Assembly: GCA_024233435.1 (NCBI GenBank)
Contig: JACKPQ010000002.1
Span: 62,001 to 126,000 of the forward strand
Direction of reading: 5' to 3'
DNA: 64,000 nt
DNA from: Chlamydiales bacterium
GTDB taxonomy: Bacteria; Chlamydiota; Chlamydiia; Chlamydiales; JACKPQ01
In this document: piece by piece, positions 44,015 through 51,836 of the stretch
How the letters are laid out: every line of letters begins with the position of its first letter
How positions within the stretch are numbered: position 1 is the first letter of the stretch
Made by a program: the position numbers and the translations under genes
Notes under the pieces: generated by a model
What the model was told of the DNA's origin: nothing
The model's database searches: none
The model's input: the letters and a program-made list of their open reading frames with translations, nothing else

Positions 44015-45076
44015 ATGTCAACAGGCTCAATCCGATCGTTTAATATTTTCCCCAAAGACCACCCTTGCTATCTGATGCAAAAACAATTGGATATCATTGG
44101 TAATTATGAAAAAACGTCTAAGGCTCCTCCTCCCGGCATGTCTATTATCTTTATTAATGGTCTGCTCAACGGAGTATTGGATTCTGCTGTAACAGCTGCT
44201 GATATTTCTACTCAGCTAAACGAATACCGCATCAGCTCAGAGCACAATCCAGGAATAGGAGAATTTGCTCCTAAAACGGCAATGCGACTTGTTAAAAAAA
44301 TTCTTGTTGAATCTAAAAGATGCGAAGAGTCACTCTCTCAAAAGCTATCATCGAATGAATGTGCACAATTAGTTGATAAAATTTGTATTGTTATCATTGC
44401 GCATAGTCATGGCGCCGTCATTCTCGATTTAGCTATGAAGGATAAGGGCTTAGACAGTATAAGAAAATCCATTCGCGTTGTGACAGCTGGCGGAGCAGCT
44501 CTGATTCCATTTCCTTATCACGGCTATAAAAGTGCTGAAAATCTCATTAATCAATACGATGTGATACCTATTTTAGCTCACAACTCATTCGCTGAGTTAG
44601 AAAAACTTTCATCAATTGAAAATGGACATTCGACCTTAAAGGCCATTGTCTCGGCTTTCATCGGAATAAAGAAGATCTTCCAAGAAAGCGTGCTTGGAAT
44701 GTCCTCTCACAACCACCTAGCAGCGCTAAAAATTCTTAACGCTATGACTCCAGGCTTTGAAAGAAACCCATTTTTCCACCCGTTTTTTATCTATTTAACA
44801 AACGAAACCTCGAAGAAGGTCTGCGAAGAAGCTCAAATAGATAAGATTGCAACTGGCAATAAAAATTTTGATCAAACAATTAACCTCATAGCTCCACTCA
44901 TTATTCATGTCGCTAGTGAACTTCAATTTAGGGTTTCTATATTGAACCCTGTCAACAAGCCATTCGAATTGACTACTTACCTCCAAGACCACCACTCGTT
45001 AGAATCTTATTTGCCAGCCATACGGCCTCTCGTGATTAGTTATATCAATGAGCACCAGAAAGCCATTGACAGCTAG
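44015..45076 (+). CDS. DUF687-like protein with a lipase-type HSHG motif
   Basis: The 353-residue product begins at ATG 44015 with a strong AAAGGAGG; an upstream frame has no such site. SIIFINGLLNGVLDSAVTAADIS near residue 45 and IVIIAHSHGAVILDLAM near residue 125 resemble the chlamydial DUF687 family, whose members share an FINGxxN start and a HSQGA-type nucleophile elbow. The HSHG serine would be the hydrolase nucleophile. No signal peptide is visible. It is flanked by direct repeats, unlike its neighbours. Function unknown. Confidence 0.65.
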   Translation: MSTGSIRSFNIFPKDHPCYLMQKQLDIIGNYEKTSKAPPPGMSIIFINGLLNGVLDSAVTAADISTQLNEYRISSEHNPGIGEFAPKTAMRLVKKILVESKRCEESLSQKLSSNECAQLVDKICIVIIAHSHGAVILDLAMKDKGLDSIRKSIRVVTAGGAALIPFPYHGYKSAENLINQYDVIPILAHNSFAELEKLSSIENGHSTLKAIVSAFIGIKKIFQESVLGMSSHNHLAALKILNAMTPGFERNPFFHPFFIYLTNETSKKVCEEAQIDKIATGNKNFDQTINLIAPLIIHVASELQFRVSILNPVNKPFELTTYLQDHHSLESYLPAIRPLVISYINEHQKAIDS

Positions 45077-45200
45077 TTCTTTTGGTTTAGAGTTGGAGAA
45101 GACTGCAGAAGGGCTTAGCTGCTGGAAGTTGGAAGGCTCTTAGGAATAATGCGAGTACTGGCGTTTGCGCAGCGGGCAGGCGCCTATGTTCACAGTCACA

Positions 45201-45222
45201 TCGCCTACCCAGCCCTTGCTTA
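45201..45222 (+). repeat. Direct repeat, right copy
   Basis: CCTACCCAGCCCTTGCTTA at 45204-45222 is identical to 43912-43930; the shared reading frame ends in YPALA and a stop in both. Confidence 0.8.
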
Positions 45223-45325
45223 AGATAGCACACTGATTTTTACCCTTCCAAAGACACCATTTGGGGTTTGCAACCTTTGGTTGTTTACCAAACAATCGGT
45301 GATGAATGGACGATTTTCAGCCATC

Positions 45326-45348
45326 TTGTGGACGAATATCGTCCACAA
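45326..45348. repeat. Perfect inverted repeat
   Basis: TTGTGGACGA and TCGTCCACAA flank a 3-base centre (ATA). An outer AATGG/CCATT pair (about 45304 and 45355) may extend the stem. Confidence 0.6.
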
Positions 45349-45368
45349 AGTGGGCCATTTTCCACCTG

Positions 45369-45456
45369 TTAGACTCAGTTTCAAGCTTATATCGCTAGGA
45401 CTTGAAGGAATCGAGATCGCAAATCCGCTATGTGCGAGACTTCCCTGAATTACCTA
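45369..45456. repeat. Dispersed inverted-repeat element, copy C
   Basis: The left core CTCAGTTTCAAG / CTTATATCGCTA matches copy B at 20 of 24 positions and copy A at 19. The right end TGCGAGACTTCCCTGAATTA resembles the minus-strand reading of the remnant near 12.26 kb. The exact right boundary is uncertain. Confidence 0.45.
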
Positions 45457-45506
45457 AAGATGAGTGATATAATATCAATTCTGAGGTTGCTAACTGGCAA
45501 ATGGAA

Positions 45507-46715
45507 CTAAGTCCGAAGGGCAGCGCCAAAACCGCCATCCCAGCCTTCTTTGTTGGGGAGAATGGTGATTGGCTCGCCTATGCATTGCAAGCCTGATTCC
45601 CGGATTAGAGCCTCGTTTTCATCCTTGAGAATCGAGCAGGTCATGTACCAAATCTGGCCATCTTTCTTTAAGAATTTTGCGGCATGCTTGAGCAAGCGCA
45701 ATTGCAAGTCTTTAAGCTGATCGACATGCTCCTCTGTCAGGCGCAGGCGCGCTTCTGGTTTTTTGGAAAGCACTCCCGTATTGCTGCATGGCACATCTAA
45801 AATAATCAGATCAAAGTGGCGGGAGGGAGAATACTCTAATCCATCTTCACTTGACAGATGTGCATTAATCTCATACTTTTTGAGATTATCTTTGAGTGTT
45901 TCTAAACGCTTGGGAGATTTTTCATTGGCCCAAAGCTCGGCTTCAGGAAACGCATCATGCAGAGCGATTGTTTTACCTCCAGGTGCTGCACACATGTCTA
46001 GAATCGATGTGGGAGGATGGGGCAAGCCCTTTGAAAGCTTATCAATGAGCGCTCCTGGAGTAACGTTTTGAATGTAAACCCGAGAATTTTGCCCCCATTT
46101 TTTCACATCCGGACATGTGACGTACGCTCCCATGTTGGATGAGTAGATCACGGGCAAGTCAATCTCCCCTTTACGAACGCGCATCATTGAAGGGTGGACT
46201 TGATTGAGATTATTCATGATAGATTCTGCATCGGGCCCATAATCGCGGAGCATCCATTCCACAAATGGCTCTGGGAATGATACGCGCACAGAAAGATCTT
46301 CGATGGAATTGCTCTTTGGTGGCTCCCAAGTAAAGCCGTCTAGTTGATGCATAAGGGCATTGAAAAAGGGAATAAATCGGGGATGGCAAACAGCCTTTGC
46401 AAGCTTAACCATTTGATCGGCCACGGCATAAAGAGGCATGCTATCAAGATATAGCGCTTGGTAAAGGGCCATGCGCACTAGAATTTTTTCTTTTAATTTG
46501 AGATGAAGCTTTCCAGATTTTGCAAGTTGCTTTGCGATGGCATCGAGCGCCCAAGTGTAGCGCACCGTTCCCATAGCAATCTCGTAAGCTAGGTGAAAAT
46601 CTCGCTCGCTAGGGTCGCTTTTTTGCTTCCACTCTTGTAGATGCTGCGACAAAAAGCCCTCTTCTCGGTAGCACGAGAGGAGGGCTTGGTAGACTGCTTT
46701 GCGATAATTTGTCAT
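45507..46715 (-). CDS. rsmB: rRNA (cytosine-C5) methyltransferase, RsmB/NOL1-NOP2-Sun type
   Basis: The 402-residue product has an N-terminal NusB-like helical region (residues 1-130) and a SAM-dependent methyltransferase domain: ILDMCAAPGGKTIALHDAF, LWANEKSPKRLETLKDNLKKY, the PC motif LDVPCSNTGVL and the catalytic TC motif in WYMTCSILKDENE. The NusB-like extension is typical of RsmB, which methylates 16S rRNA at position 967. The same-strand upstream neighbour ends 11 bases before its start. Confidence 0.9.
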   Translation of the reverse strand: MTNYRKAVYQALLSCYREEGFLSQHLQEWKQKSDPSERDFHLAYEIAMGTVRYTWALDAIAKQLAKSGKLHLKLKEKILVRMALYQALYLDSMPLYAVADQMVKLAKAVCHPRFIPFFNALMHQLDGFTWEPPKSNSIEDLSVRVSFPEPFVEWMLRDYGPDAESIMNNLNQVHPSMMRVRKGEIDLPVIYSSNMGAYVTCPDVKKWGQNSRVYIQNVTPGALIDKLSKGLPHPPTSILDMCAAPGGKTIALHDAFPEAELWANEKSPKRLETLKDNLKKYEINAHLSSEDGLEYSPSRHFDLIILDVPCSNTGVLSKKPEARLRLTEEHVDQLKDLQLRLLKHAAKFLKKDGQIWYMTCSILKDENEALIRESGLQCIGEPITILPNKEGWDGGFGAALRT

Positions 46716-46726
46716 TTTAAAAGTTT

Positions 46727-47221
46727 CTAGTACTGCCTACAGGAGCCAGAGCTACGTCCTTGCTGTTGCTGGCCATTTTGGCCTTGTTGAGGATTTTGAC
46801 CTTGCTGCTGGTTATAGGGATAGCCTTGGTTGCCCTGCTGGTTGTAGGGTTGATACTGCTGCGGCATTTGCTGTTGAGGCTGACTCTGCATTTGATTTGT
46901 CCCGGTGTTTCTAGAGCTTTGCAAAATGATTTCAACGGCATGGTCAGGAGTAATTTGACCCGGCGAGGTGTTGAGTGGATCTTTCATTTTGACAAGTGAC
47001 ATTGTATCTTGCCTTTGTTGAGGCGAAAATTGCTGGCAAAAGACAGTTTTGTGGATCGAGCTGAGCTTGGCGGCAAAAGCTTGTTCATCTCGCGTAAGAT
47101 GGGAGCAATCGGCTACTTGCCCTTGCTGGGATTGACTGCCGTATAAACTCATTCCGCTACTACTTGGCGCAGCAAAGATAAAGGCTGGCACAATTGCTAG
47201 AGCAATTCCTATTTTTCTCAT
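46727..47221 (-). CDS. Exported glutamine-rich protein of unknown function
   Basis: The 164-residue precursor has a signal peptide (MRKIGIALAIVPAFIFAAP) and GGAGG just before the ATG. A conserved-looking middle (DCSHLTRDEQAFAAKLSS, TVFCQQFSPQQRQ, residues 38-75) has two cysteines. From about residue 107 the sequence is low-complexity Gln/Pro/Tyr/Gly (MPQQYQPYNQQGNQGYPYNQ) ending SGSCRQY. The tail is probably disordered. Not recognised beyond this; divergent from mcsA by 42 bases. Confidence 0.75.
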   Translation of the reverse strand: MRKIGIALAIVPAFIFAAPSSSGMSLYGSQSQQGQVADCSHLTRDEQAFAAKLSSIHKTVFCQQFSPQQRQDTMSLVKMKDPLNTSPGQITPDHAVEIILQSSRNTGTNQMQSQPQQQMPQQYQPYNQQGNQGYPYNQQQGQNPQQGQNGQQQQGRSSGSCRQY

Positions 47222-47263
47222 GGGGCCTCCAAAAAGGGGTTTTGTTTTTTTCTCTTTTGCGCT

Positions 47264-47743
47264 ATGGCTTTATATATGACTGATCGACCCGTTGAATGTG
47301 GCCGCTGCCGCAAAAAAGCTACGATCCTCTACCAAGAAATCGTAGATGATACTACTACCTATACTCAAATGTGCGCAGACTGTCCAGCCTTAAAGGCAAA
47401 ATTGGGCAGCCCTGATGCCTCATCAGTGCAAGCATTAGGGTCTATGTGCTGCGTGCGCTGCCATACAAGCCTAGAGCAAATTAAGGAAACAAAAACCTTT
47501 GGTTGTAGCAACTGCTTTGATATTTTCAGCGACTACATCTCTCAAGTTTTCTTTGAGATGGGACTAACGCCCCCGTTTCACCGGGGACGATCTCCTAAAA
47601 CTCATCAAGAGCTTTCTCTTCCAGAAAAAATCACAGATTTAACTTCTGCTCTAAACCAAGCTCTTAAAAAAGAAAACTATGAAGAAGCTGCCCTCCTGCG
47701 TGATGAAATCGAAGGATTAATGAGCGAGCCCCATGAAAGTTGA
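47264..47743 (+). CDS. mcsA: McsA-like zinc-finger/UVR protein
   Basis: The 159-residue cytosolic protein has two CxxC zinc pairs (CGRCRKKATIL ... CADC; CCVRCHTSL ... CSNCF) and a C-terminal UVR helix pair (LTSALNQALKKENYEEAALLRDEI). McsA activates the arginine kinase McsB and helps target proteins to ClpCP. It overlaps mcsB by 11 bases. Start at 47264 or at the ATG four codons later; neither has a strong ribosome site. Matches CT676. Confidence 0.9.
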   Translation: MALYMTDRPVECGRCRKKATILYQEIVDDTTTYTQMCADCPALKAKLGSPDASSVQALGSMCCVRCHTSLEQIKETKTFGCSNCFDIFSDYISQVFFEMGLTPPFHRGRSPKTHQELSLPEKITDLTSALNQALKKENYEEAALLRDEIEGLMSEPHES

Positions 47744-48779
47744 ACTTCCAAAACCTCTCATTGATTTTTCTCTTTGGAACCGCAAACCTGCCCCTATTTG
47801 GACGCTTTCACTCTTTACTCTAAGGCGCAATCTCGCCCACTATCCATTTCCTCATTGTCTAAATGCCCAAGAGCGCCAGCTTGTCAGTAACACATTTAAA
47901 ACAGCCATTGTCAAGCACACTAACGCCCCTTACCTGCTCAACCTTCAGCAGCTACAACCTGTCACAAAAACCTACCTAGCTGAACATTACTACTGGCAAA
48001 ACAGCATGCAACGCCTACAATCAGGCTCCCTTGTTTGTATCCCCACAAATTTAGAGTGGCAGGCCCTCATCAACGGAAATGATCACCTCACAATTCAGCA
48101 TGCATCCCTTGATTCCACATGGACAGATCCCTATCGCAAGCTCTACGAAATTGAAGATGCCCTAGCTCACCAAATTGCCTTTGCCTACCACTCGCAATTT
48201 GGTTATCTCACATCAAGCCTTGCGCATGTAGGAACAGGCCTATCGCTTCAAATCTTCTTACACCTTCCCTTGCTAATCCAAACACAAAAAATCCAAGACT
48301 ATCTTTTGCAACTCTTGCCAGAGGGTATCAGCGCTAAAGGCCTATCCCAAAATCCCAATCATTACCTTGGAGACTTGCTGGTTTTACATAACCCTTATTG
48401 CTCTGGGAAGTCTGAAACAGATCTGTTGCATCGCATGCATACAATTGCTAATGAAATGGTTGCTGCCGAAAGCGACTTGCGGGCTGCTTTGCGCAATCAC
48501 CCAAAAGATGAATGGATCGACCGCACGACCCGCGCCTATGGACTTTTGCGCCATTCTTATAAGCTCAGCACAAAAGAGGCTTTGACGCACCTAAGCTTGC
48601 TAAAGCTGGGATCAAACTTAGGCTGGCTGGAAGGGCTATCTGATGCCGATTGCAACACCCTGTTTTTTCAAATGCGCCGCGGCCACCTCAAATTCTTAGC
48701 GCCCGATTCTCCCGATCCAGAGACCGCCCGCGCCCACCTCATGAAAAAAGCCCTAGCACCTACCACGCTCACCATTTAA
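47733..48779 (+). CDS. mcsB: Protein-arginine kinase McsB
   Basis: The 348-residue phosphagen-kinase-fold protein has the TLRRNLAHYPFP start typical of McsB, a QLQPVTKTYLAEHYYWQ segment, FGYLTSSLAHVGTGLSLQIFLHLP and GSNLGWLEGLSDADCNTLF. McsB phosphorylates arginine residues to mark proteins for degradation. Slightly shorter than the B. subtilis enzyme and diverged around the substrate region. Pairing with McsA is as in CT675-CT676. Confidence 0.9.
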   Translation: MKVELPKPLIDFSLWNRKPAPIWTLSLFTLRRNLAHYPFPHCLNAQERQLVSNTFKTAIVKHTNAPYLLNLQQLQPVTKTYLAEHYYWQNSMQRLQSGSLVCIPTNLEWQALINGNDHLTIQHASLDSTWTDPYRKLYEIEDALAHQIAFAYHSQFGYLTSSLAHVGTGLSLQIFLHLPLLIQTQKIQDYLLQLLPEGISAKGLSQNPNHYLGDLLVLHNPYCSGKSETDLLHRMHTIANEMVAAESDLRAALRNHPKDEWIDRTTRAYGLLRHSYKLSTKEALTHLSLLKLGSNLGWLEGLSDADCNTLFFQMRRGHLKFLAPDSPDPETARAHLMKKALAPTTLTI

Positions 48780-48830
48780 CAATTATTTTCAAAAATTGTA
48801 AATTCAGAGATAAGATGCTACAATTAAGGT

Positions 48831-50138
48831 ATGAAAATTGTAGGAATTATTCTAATGGCCGGTCAGGGGATGCGTTTTGGCCATGCCCTACCTAAGCAAT
48901 TCCATCGCCTCTCTGGTAAAGCCGTTTACGAGCAAACTTTAGAGGTCTTTGAGCACTCAAATCTCTTTGATAAAATCATTCTTGTCTGCCACCCTGATTT
49001 CATTGAGACTGTTCAAAAAGCCCATCCCAACATCCAGGTCATCCCAGGCGGGGCAAATCGGCAAGCATCATCCCTTGCAGGAATTCAAGCCGCAGTAGAT
49101 GCAGATATTGTTGTCATCCATGACGGCGCTCGTCCTTTTGTTAATCAAAGAATTCTTTCAAAGAATATTGAAGCTGCAAAAATACATGGCGCTGTCAACA
49201 CCTGCATTCCAAGCAGCGATACGATCGTGCATAGTCAAAATGGCTGCACAATAGACACGATTCCTACGCGTTCTCATTACTGGAGGGGACAAACTCCCCA
49301 GTCATTTAAACGCGATCTGATTTTAAAGGCTCATGCGTTAACAAAGCAGGATAATGCAACTGATGATTGTCAACTCGTCCACAATATGGGACATCCTGTC
49401 CATATTGCCATGGGCGATGAGCGCAATATTAAAATCACATCAGAGCTCGACCTTTTCTTAGCAGAGCAGTTAATGCGCACGAGCCATCCTGTAGCGCCAC
49501 AAAATGATGTGTCAATCTGTGGCAAGCAATTTGCAATTGTTGGAGGTAACAGCGACATTGGTAAAGAAATTTGCAAACAGCTCAAAGAAGCTGGCGCCAA
49601 AGCGATCAGTATCGCGCGCGACGATTCTGATTTTACCGCTGATGGCTCTAGCTACGCGCAAATCAATAGTGCTTTCAGCGCGATTGAAAAAGAGCACGGC
49701 CCCATCGACGGAGTTGTTAATTGCTTTGGCAAGCTCATGATCAAAGGTGTGCGCGAATTATCTGAAAAGGATATGCACGAGTTAATCGATAGCAACTTGA
49801 TGAGCGCTGTTTATAGTTGTAAAGCTGCTCGAGTCAAAAAAGGGGGGGCGTTGATCAATATTGCCTCGTCATCTTATTTCCGCGGAAGGGCAAATTATGC
49901 ATTATACTCCTCTGCTAAGGCAGCGCTTGTTAATTTCACTCAAGCGCTGGCTGAAGAGTGGCCTGAAATGCACATCAACGCCTTAGTTCCAACGCGCGTT
50001 AATACCAAAATGCGCAAAAGCTGTTTTCCTAGCGAAGACACCAGTTTATTACTGACTCCCAAAAAAGTCGCAGAATCTGTTATTAGTCTGTTAAAAGATA
50101 ATCAACTGACAGGTTCTGTTATCGAGGTCCGTCCATAA
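48831..50138 (+). CDS. Bifunctional CDP-ribitol synthase-like protein (IspD/TarI-type cytidylyltransferase fused to SDR reductase)
   Basis: The 435-residue protein joins two enzymes. Residues 1-215 form an IspD/TarI cytidylyltransferase with LMAGQGMRFGHALPKQF and VIHDGARPFV. Residues about 232-435 form a short-chain dehydrogenase with AIVGGNSDIGKEIC and the YxxxK pair Tyr359/Lys363 (YSSAK). This order is that of Haemophilus Bcs1/Acs1, which reduces ribulose-5-phosphate and couples ribitol-5-phosphate to CTP. The lone IspD role in isoprenoid synthesis is less likely because of the fused reductase. The product, CDP-ribitol, would feed a ribitol-phosphate polymer or decoration. Stands 51 bases after mcsB. 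Confidence 0.8.
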   Translation: MKIVGIILMAGQGMRFGHALPKQFHRLSGKAVYEQTLEVFEHSNLFDKIILVCHPDFIETVQKAHPNIQVIPGGANRQASSLAGIQAAVDADIVVIHDGARPFVNQRILSKNIEAAKIHGAVNTCIPSSDTIVHSQNGCTIDTIPTRSHYWRGQTPQSFKRDLILKAHALTKQDNATDDCQLVHNMGHPVHIAMGDERNIKITSELDLFLAEQLMRTSHPVAPQNDVSICGKQFAIVGGNSDIGKEICKQLKEAGAKAISIARDDSDFTADGSSYAQINSAFSAIEKEHGPIDGVVNCFGKLMIKGVRELSEKDMHELIDSNLMSAVYSCKAARVKKGGALINIASSSYFRGRANYALYSSAKAALVNFTQALAEEWPEMHINALVPTRVNTKMRKSCFPSEDTSLLLTPKKVAESVISLLKDNQLTGSVIEVRP

Positions 50139-50158
50139 ACACAGCCATTACAACTGGA

Positions 50159-51082
50159 TTGCTTCCCCTATTTGCAATTATTATTGCTGGTTTTTTAGCG
50201 GTGCGCTTTAAAATCTTAGGGGTTAACGCTGCCCATGTTTTGCACCGCTTTGTTTTTTATTTTGCACTACCCCTTTTGCTTTTTCGCTCGCTTGCAACGG
50301 GGAAAATTGCTGAGATCTTGAACTGGCCCTACATGGGCGCTTTTGTGGCCAGCATGCTGGTGCTCTTTGGTCTGATGTATGTCGTTGCTCGATTTGCTTT
50401 ACCTCAACACCCCCTCTATAATTCATTTCGCTCCTTTGCTGCCTCTTACCCCAATACAGGATATGTTGGCCTTCCTTTTTTGTATGTGGTCTTTGGACCT
50501 AATGGCCTGGTGCCTGCAGCTTTAACTAACGTTTTAACAACTGTGCTTGTCCTTCTCATGATTTTTTTGCTAGACATTCAAGTGCAGAAAAAACCAAATG
50601 TACGCTTGCAAATTCAAGGTGCATTTCTAAAGACCTTGCGCAACCCAGCTGTTTTTGCTCCCATTATCGGAATCATCTTTTCCTATTTCGAATGGCAACT
50701 CCCTAAGGGTGTTGATAATTTCTGCATGCAACTTGGGAATGCTGCAATCCCATGCGCGCTTTTTGCGATTGGTTTGAACTTAAAAATGGGCAGTTTTTTT
50801 GCAAGGCCACTTGCCTACTCAACAATCATGGCTTTTAAGCTTATCGCACACCCGTTGCTGATGCTTGGACTGTCTCTGTGGCTCGGTATTCAGCGAGAAT
50901 GGGCTATTACAGGGTTTTTGCTCGCTGGTATGCCAACAGGTGTTTTAACATCAATTTTTGCACACCGCTACAAAGCTTATGAAGTACAAAGCGATACGTT
51001 GATCTTTTTAACCACGCTATTTTCGCTAATAACTTTAAGTATCTATCTATTGATTGTTCCCCTGATATGGGGAAAAGTGTGA
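50159..51082 (+). CDS. AEC (auxin efflux carrier) family transporter
   Basis: The 307-residue membrane protein has about ten hydrophobic segments and the AEC pattern LPLFAIIIAGFLAVRFKIL, FYFALPLLLFRSLATG, PNTGYVGLPFLYVVFG and GFLLAGMPTGVLTSIFAHRY. Substrate is unknown; relatives export organic acids. The start is unclear: TTG 50159 is the first common start codon, but ATA (50135) or ATT (50147) in frame lie closer to a GAGG site and would give a normal N-terminus. Its stop codon overlaps the 3' end of tRNA-Lys on the other strand. Confidence 0.85.
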   Translation: MLPLFAIIIAGFLAVRFKILGVNAAHVLHRFVFYFALPLLLFRSLATGKIAEILNWPYMGAFVASMLVLFGLMYVVARFALPQHPLYNSFRSFAASYPNTGYVGLPFLYVVFGPNGLVPAALTNVLTTVLVLLMIFLLDIQVQKKPNVRLQIQGAFLKTLRNPAVFAPIIGIIFSYFEWQLPKGVDNFCMQLGNAAIPCALFAIGLNLKMGSFFARPLAYSTIMAFKLIAHPLLMLGLSLWLGIQREWAITGFLLAGMPTGVLTSIFAHRYKAYEVQSDTLIFLTTLFSLITLSIYLLIVPLIWGKV

Positions 51083-51153
51083 GGCATGAAGGACTCGAAC
51101 CTTCGACCCTCTCCTTAAAAGGGAGATGCTCTAACCAACTGAGCTAATGCCTC
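51080..51153 (-). tRNA. tRNA-Lys (TTT)
   Basis: The minus strand folds into a 74-base cloverleaf: acceptor GAGGCAT/ATGCCTC with discriminator A, D arm GCTCAGTTGGTTAGAGC, anticodon arm TCTCC-CTTTTAA-GGAGA with anticodon TTT, and T arm GAAGG-TTCGAGT-CCTTC. CCA is not encoded. Confidence 0.95.
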
Positions 51154-51158
51154 AATGG

Positions 51159-51233
51159 TGACCCCAAGGGGATTCGAACCCCTGTTGCCAGGATGAAAAC
51201 CTGATGTCCTAGGCCAGGCTAGACGATGGGGCC
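51159..51233 (-). tRNA. tRNA-Glu (TTC)
   Basis: The minus strand gives acceptor GGCCCCA/TGGGGTC, anticodon loop TTTTCAT with anticodon TTC, and T arm AGGGG-TTCGAAT-CCCCT. CCA is encoded directly after the discriminator A (51156-51158). It lies just ahead of tRNA-Lys, likely in one transcript. Confidence 0.95.
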
Positions 51234-51282
51234 ATACATCGCTGAACGTTATTATACGAAAGAAAGCGTGTAATTTGCAAGC

Positions 51283-51825
51283 CTAAACTTGCATGATCTC
51301 TTTTTCTTTTCGATCAAACAACTCGTCAACCTTTTTACAGTATTGATCCGTCAGCTCTTGAATATGTTTCTTCTGACGGTGTTTGTCATCTTCTGTCATA
51401 TCACCATCGCCATCAACCAGCTCATTACCACGTCTACGCGCTTCGCGCACTGCAACTTTGGCCTCTTCAGCTTTCTTCTTGGCAAATTTAACTGTATCGC
51501 GTCTTTGCTGCTCGTCCATCGGTGGAATTGGCACACGTACAATGCCCTCTTCAAGAACTGCCTGTACACCTAAATTCGCTTTTTCAATCCCTTTTGCGAT
51601 AGGCCCAGCTGTTTGGCCGTCGTAGGGGGAAATAAGAATTTGACGCGCTTCTGGTGTTGTGACGTTTGCTAAGTCGCGGATACGCATCTTAGTCCCATAA
51701 ACATCGACTTCTACGCCGTCAAGCATATTAGGGTTTGCACGGCCTGTACGCAAATTGCCAAGCTCTTTGCTTAAGTGCTCGAGCGCGCCTTCCATATGCT
51801 GCTTTGCTTGATCTTTAGCGGCCAT
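51283..51825 (-). CDS. frr: Ribosome recycling factor
   Basis: The 180-residue protein splits post-termination ribosomes together with EF-G. It shows the family segments LSKELGNLRTGRANPNMLDGVEVDVYG, ISPYDGQTAGPIAKGIEKANLG, VRVPIPPMDEQQRRDTVKFAKK and VREARRRGN. The start MAAKDQAKQHM at 51825 has GGAGG upstream (TTAAAGGAGGC). It directly follows tsf with 11 bases between; pyrH, which sits between them in Chlamydia, is not here. Confidence 0.97.
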   Translation of the reverse strand: MAAKDQAKQHMEGALEHLSKELGNLRTGRANPNMLDGVEVDVYGTKMRIRDLANVTTPEARQILISPYDGQTAGPIAKGIEKANLGVQAVLEEGIVRVPIPPMDEQQRRDTVKFAKKKAEEAKVAVREARRRGNELVDGDGDMTEDDKHRQKKHIQELTDQYCKKVDELFDRKEKEIMQV

Positions 51826-51836
51826 AGTTGCCTCCT

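Larger units (their letters stand above)
45077..45506. other. 430-base gene-free stretch with repeats
   Basis: No intact gene is seen. A short open segment at 45149-45223 (25 codons) ends HIAYPALA-stop, repeating the C-terminus of the CPBP protein in the same frame. Beyond it lie an inverted repeat (45326-45348) and copy C of the dispersed element (45369-45456). The right end abuts the rsmB stop. Confidence 0.6.

Noticed and set aside
43909..45222. Transposon insertion around the DUF687-like gene
   Set aside because: No transposase or terminal inverted repeats are visible; only a direct repeat is seen, so the mechanism is left open.
48831..50138. Annotation as plain IspD (isoprenoid synthesis)
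   Set aside because: The fused C-terminal reductase with a GxxxxIG and YxxxK motif matches Bcs1-type bifunctional enzymes better.
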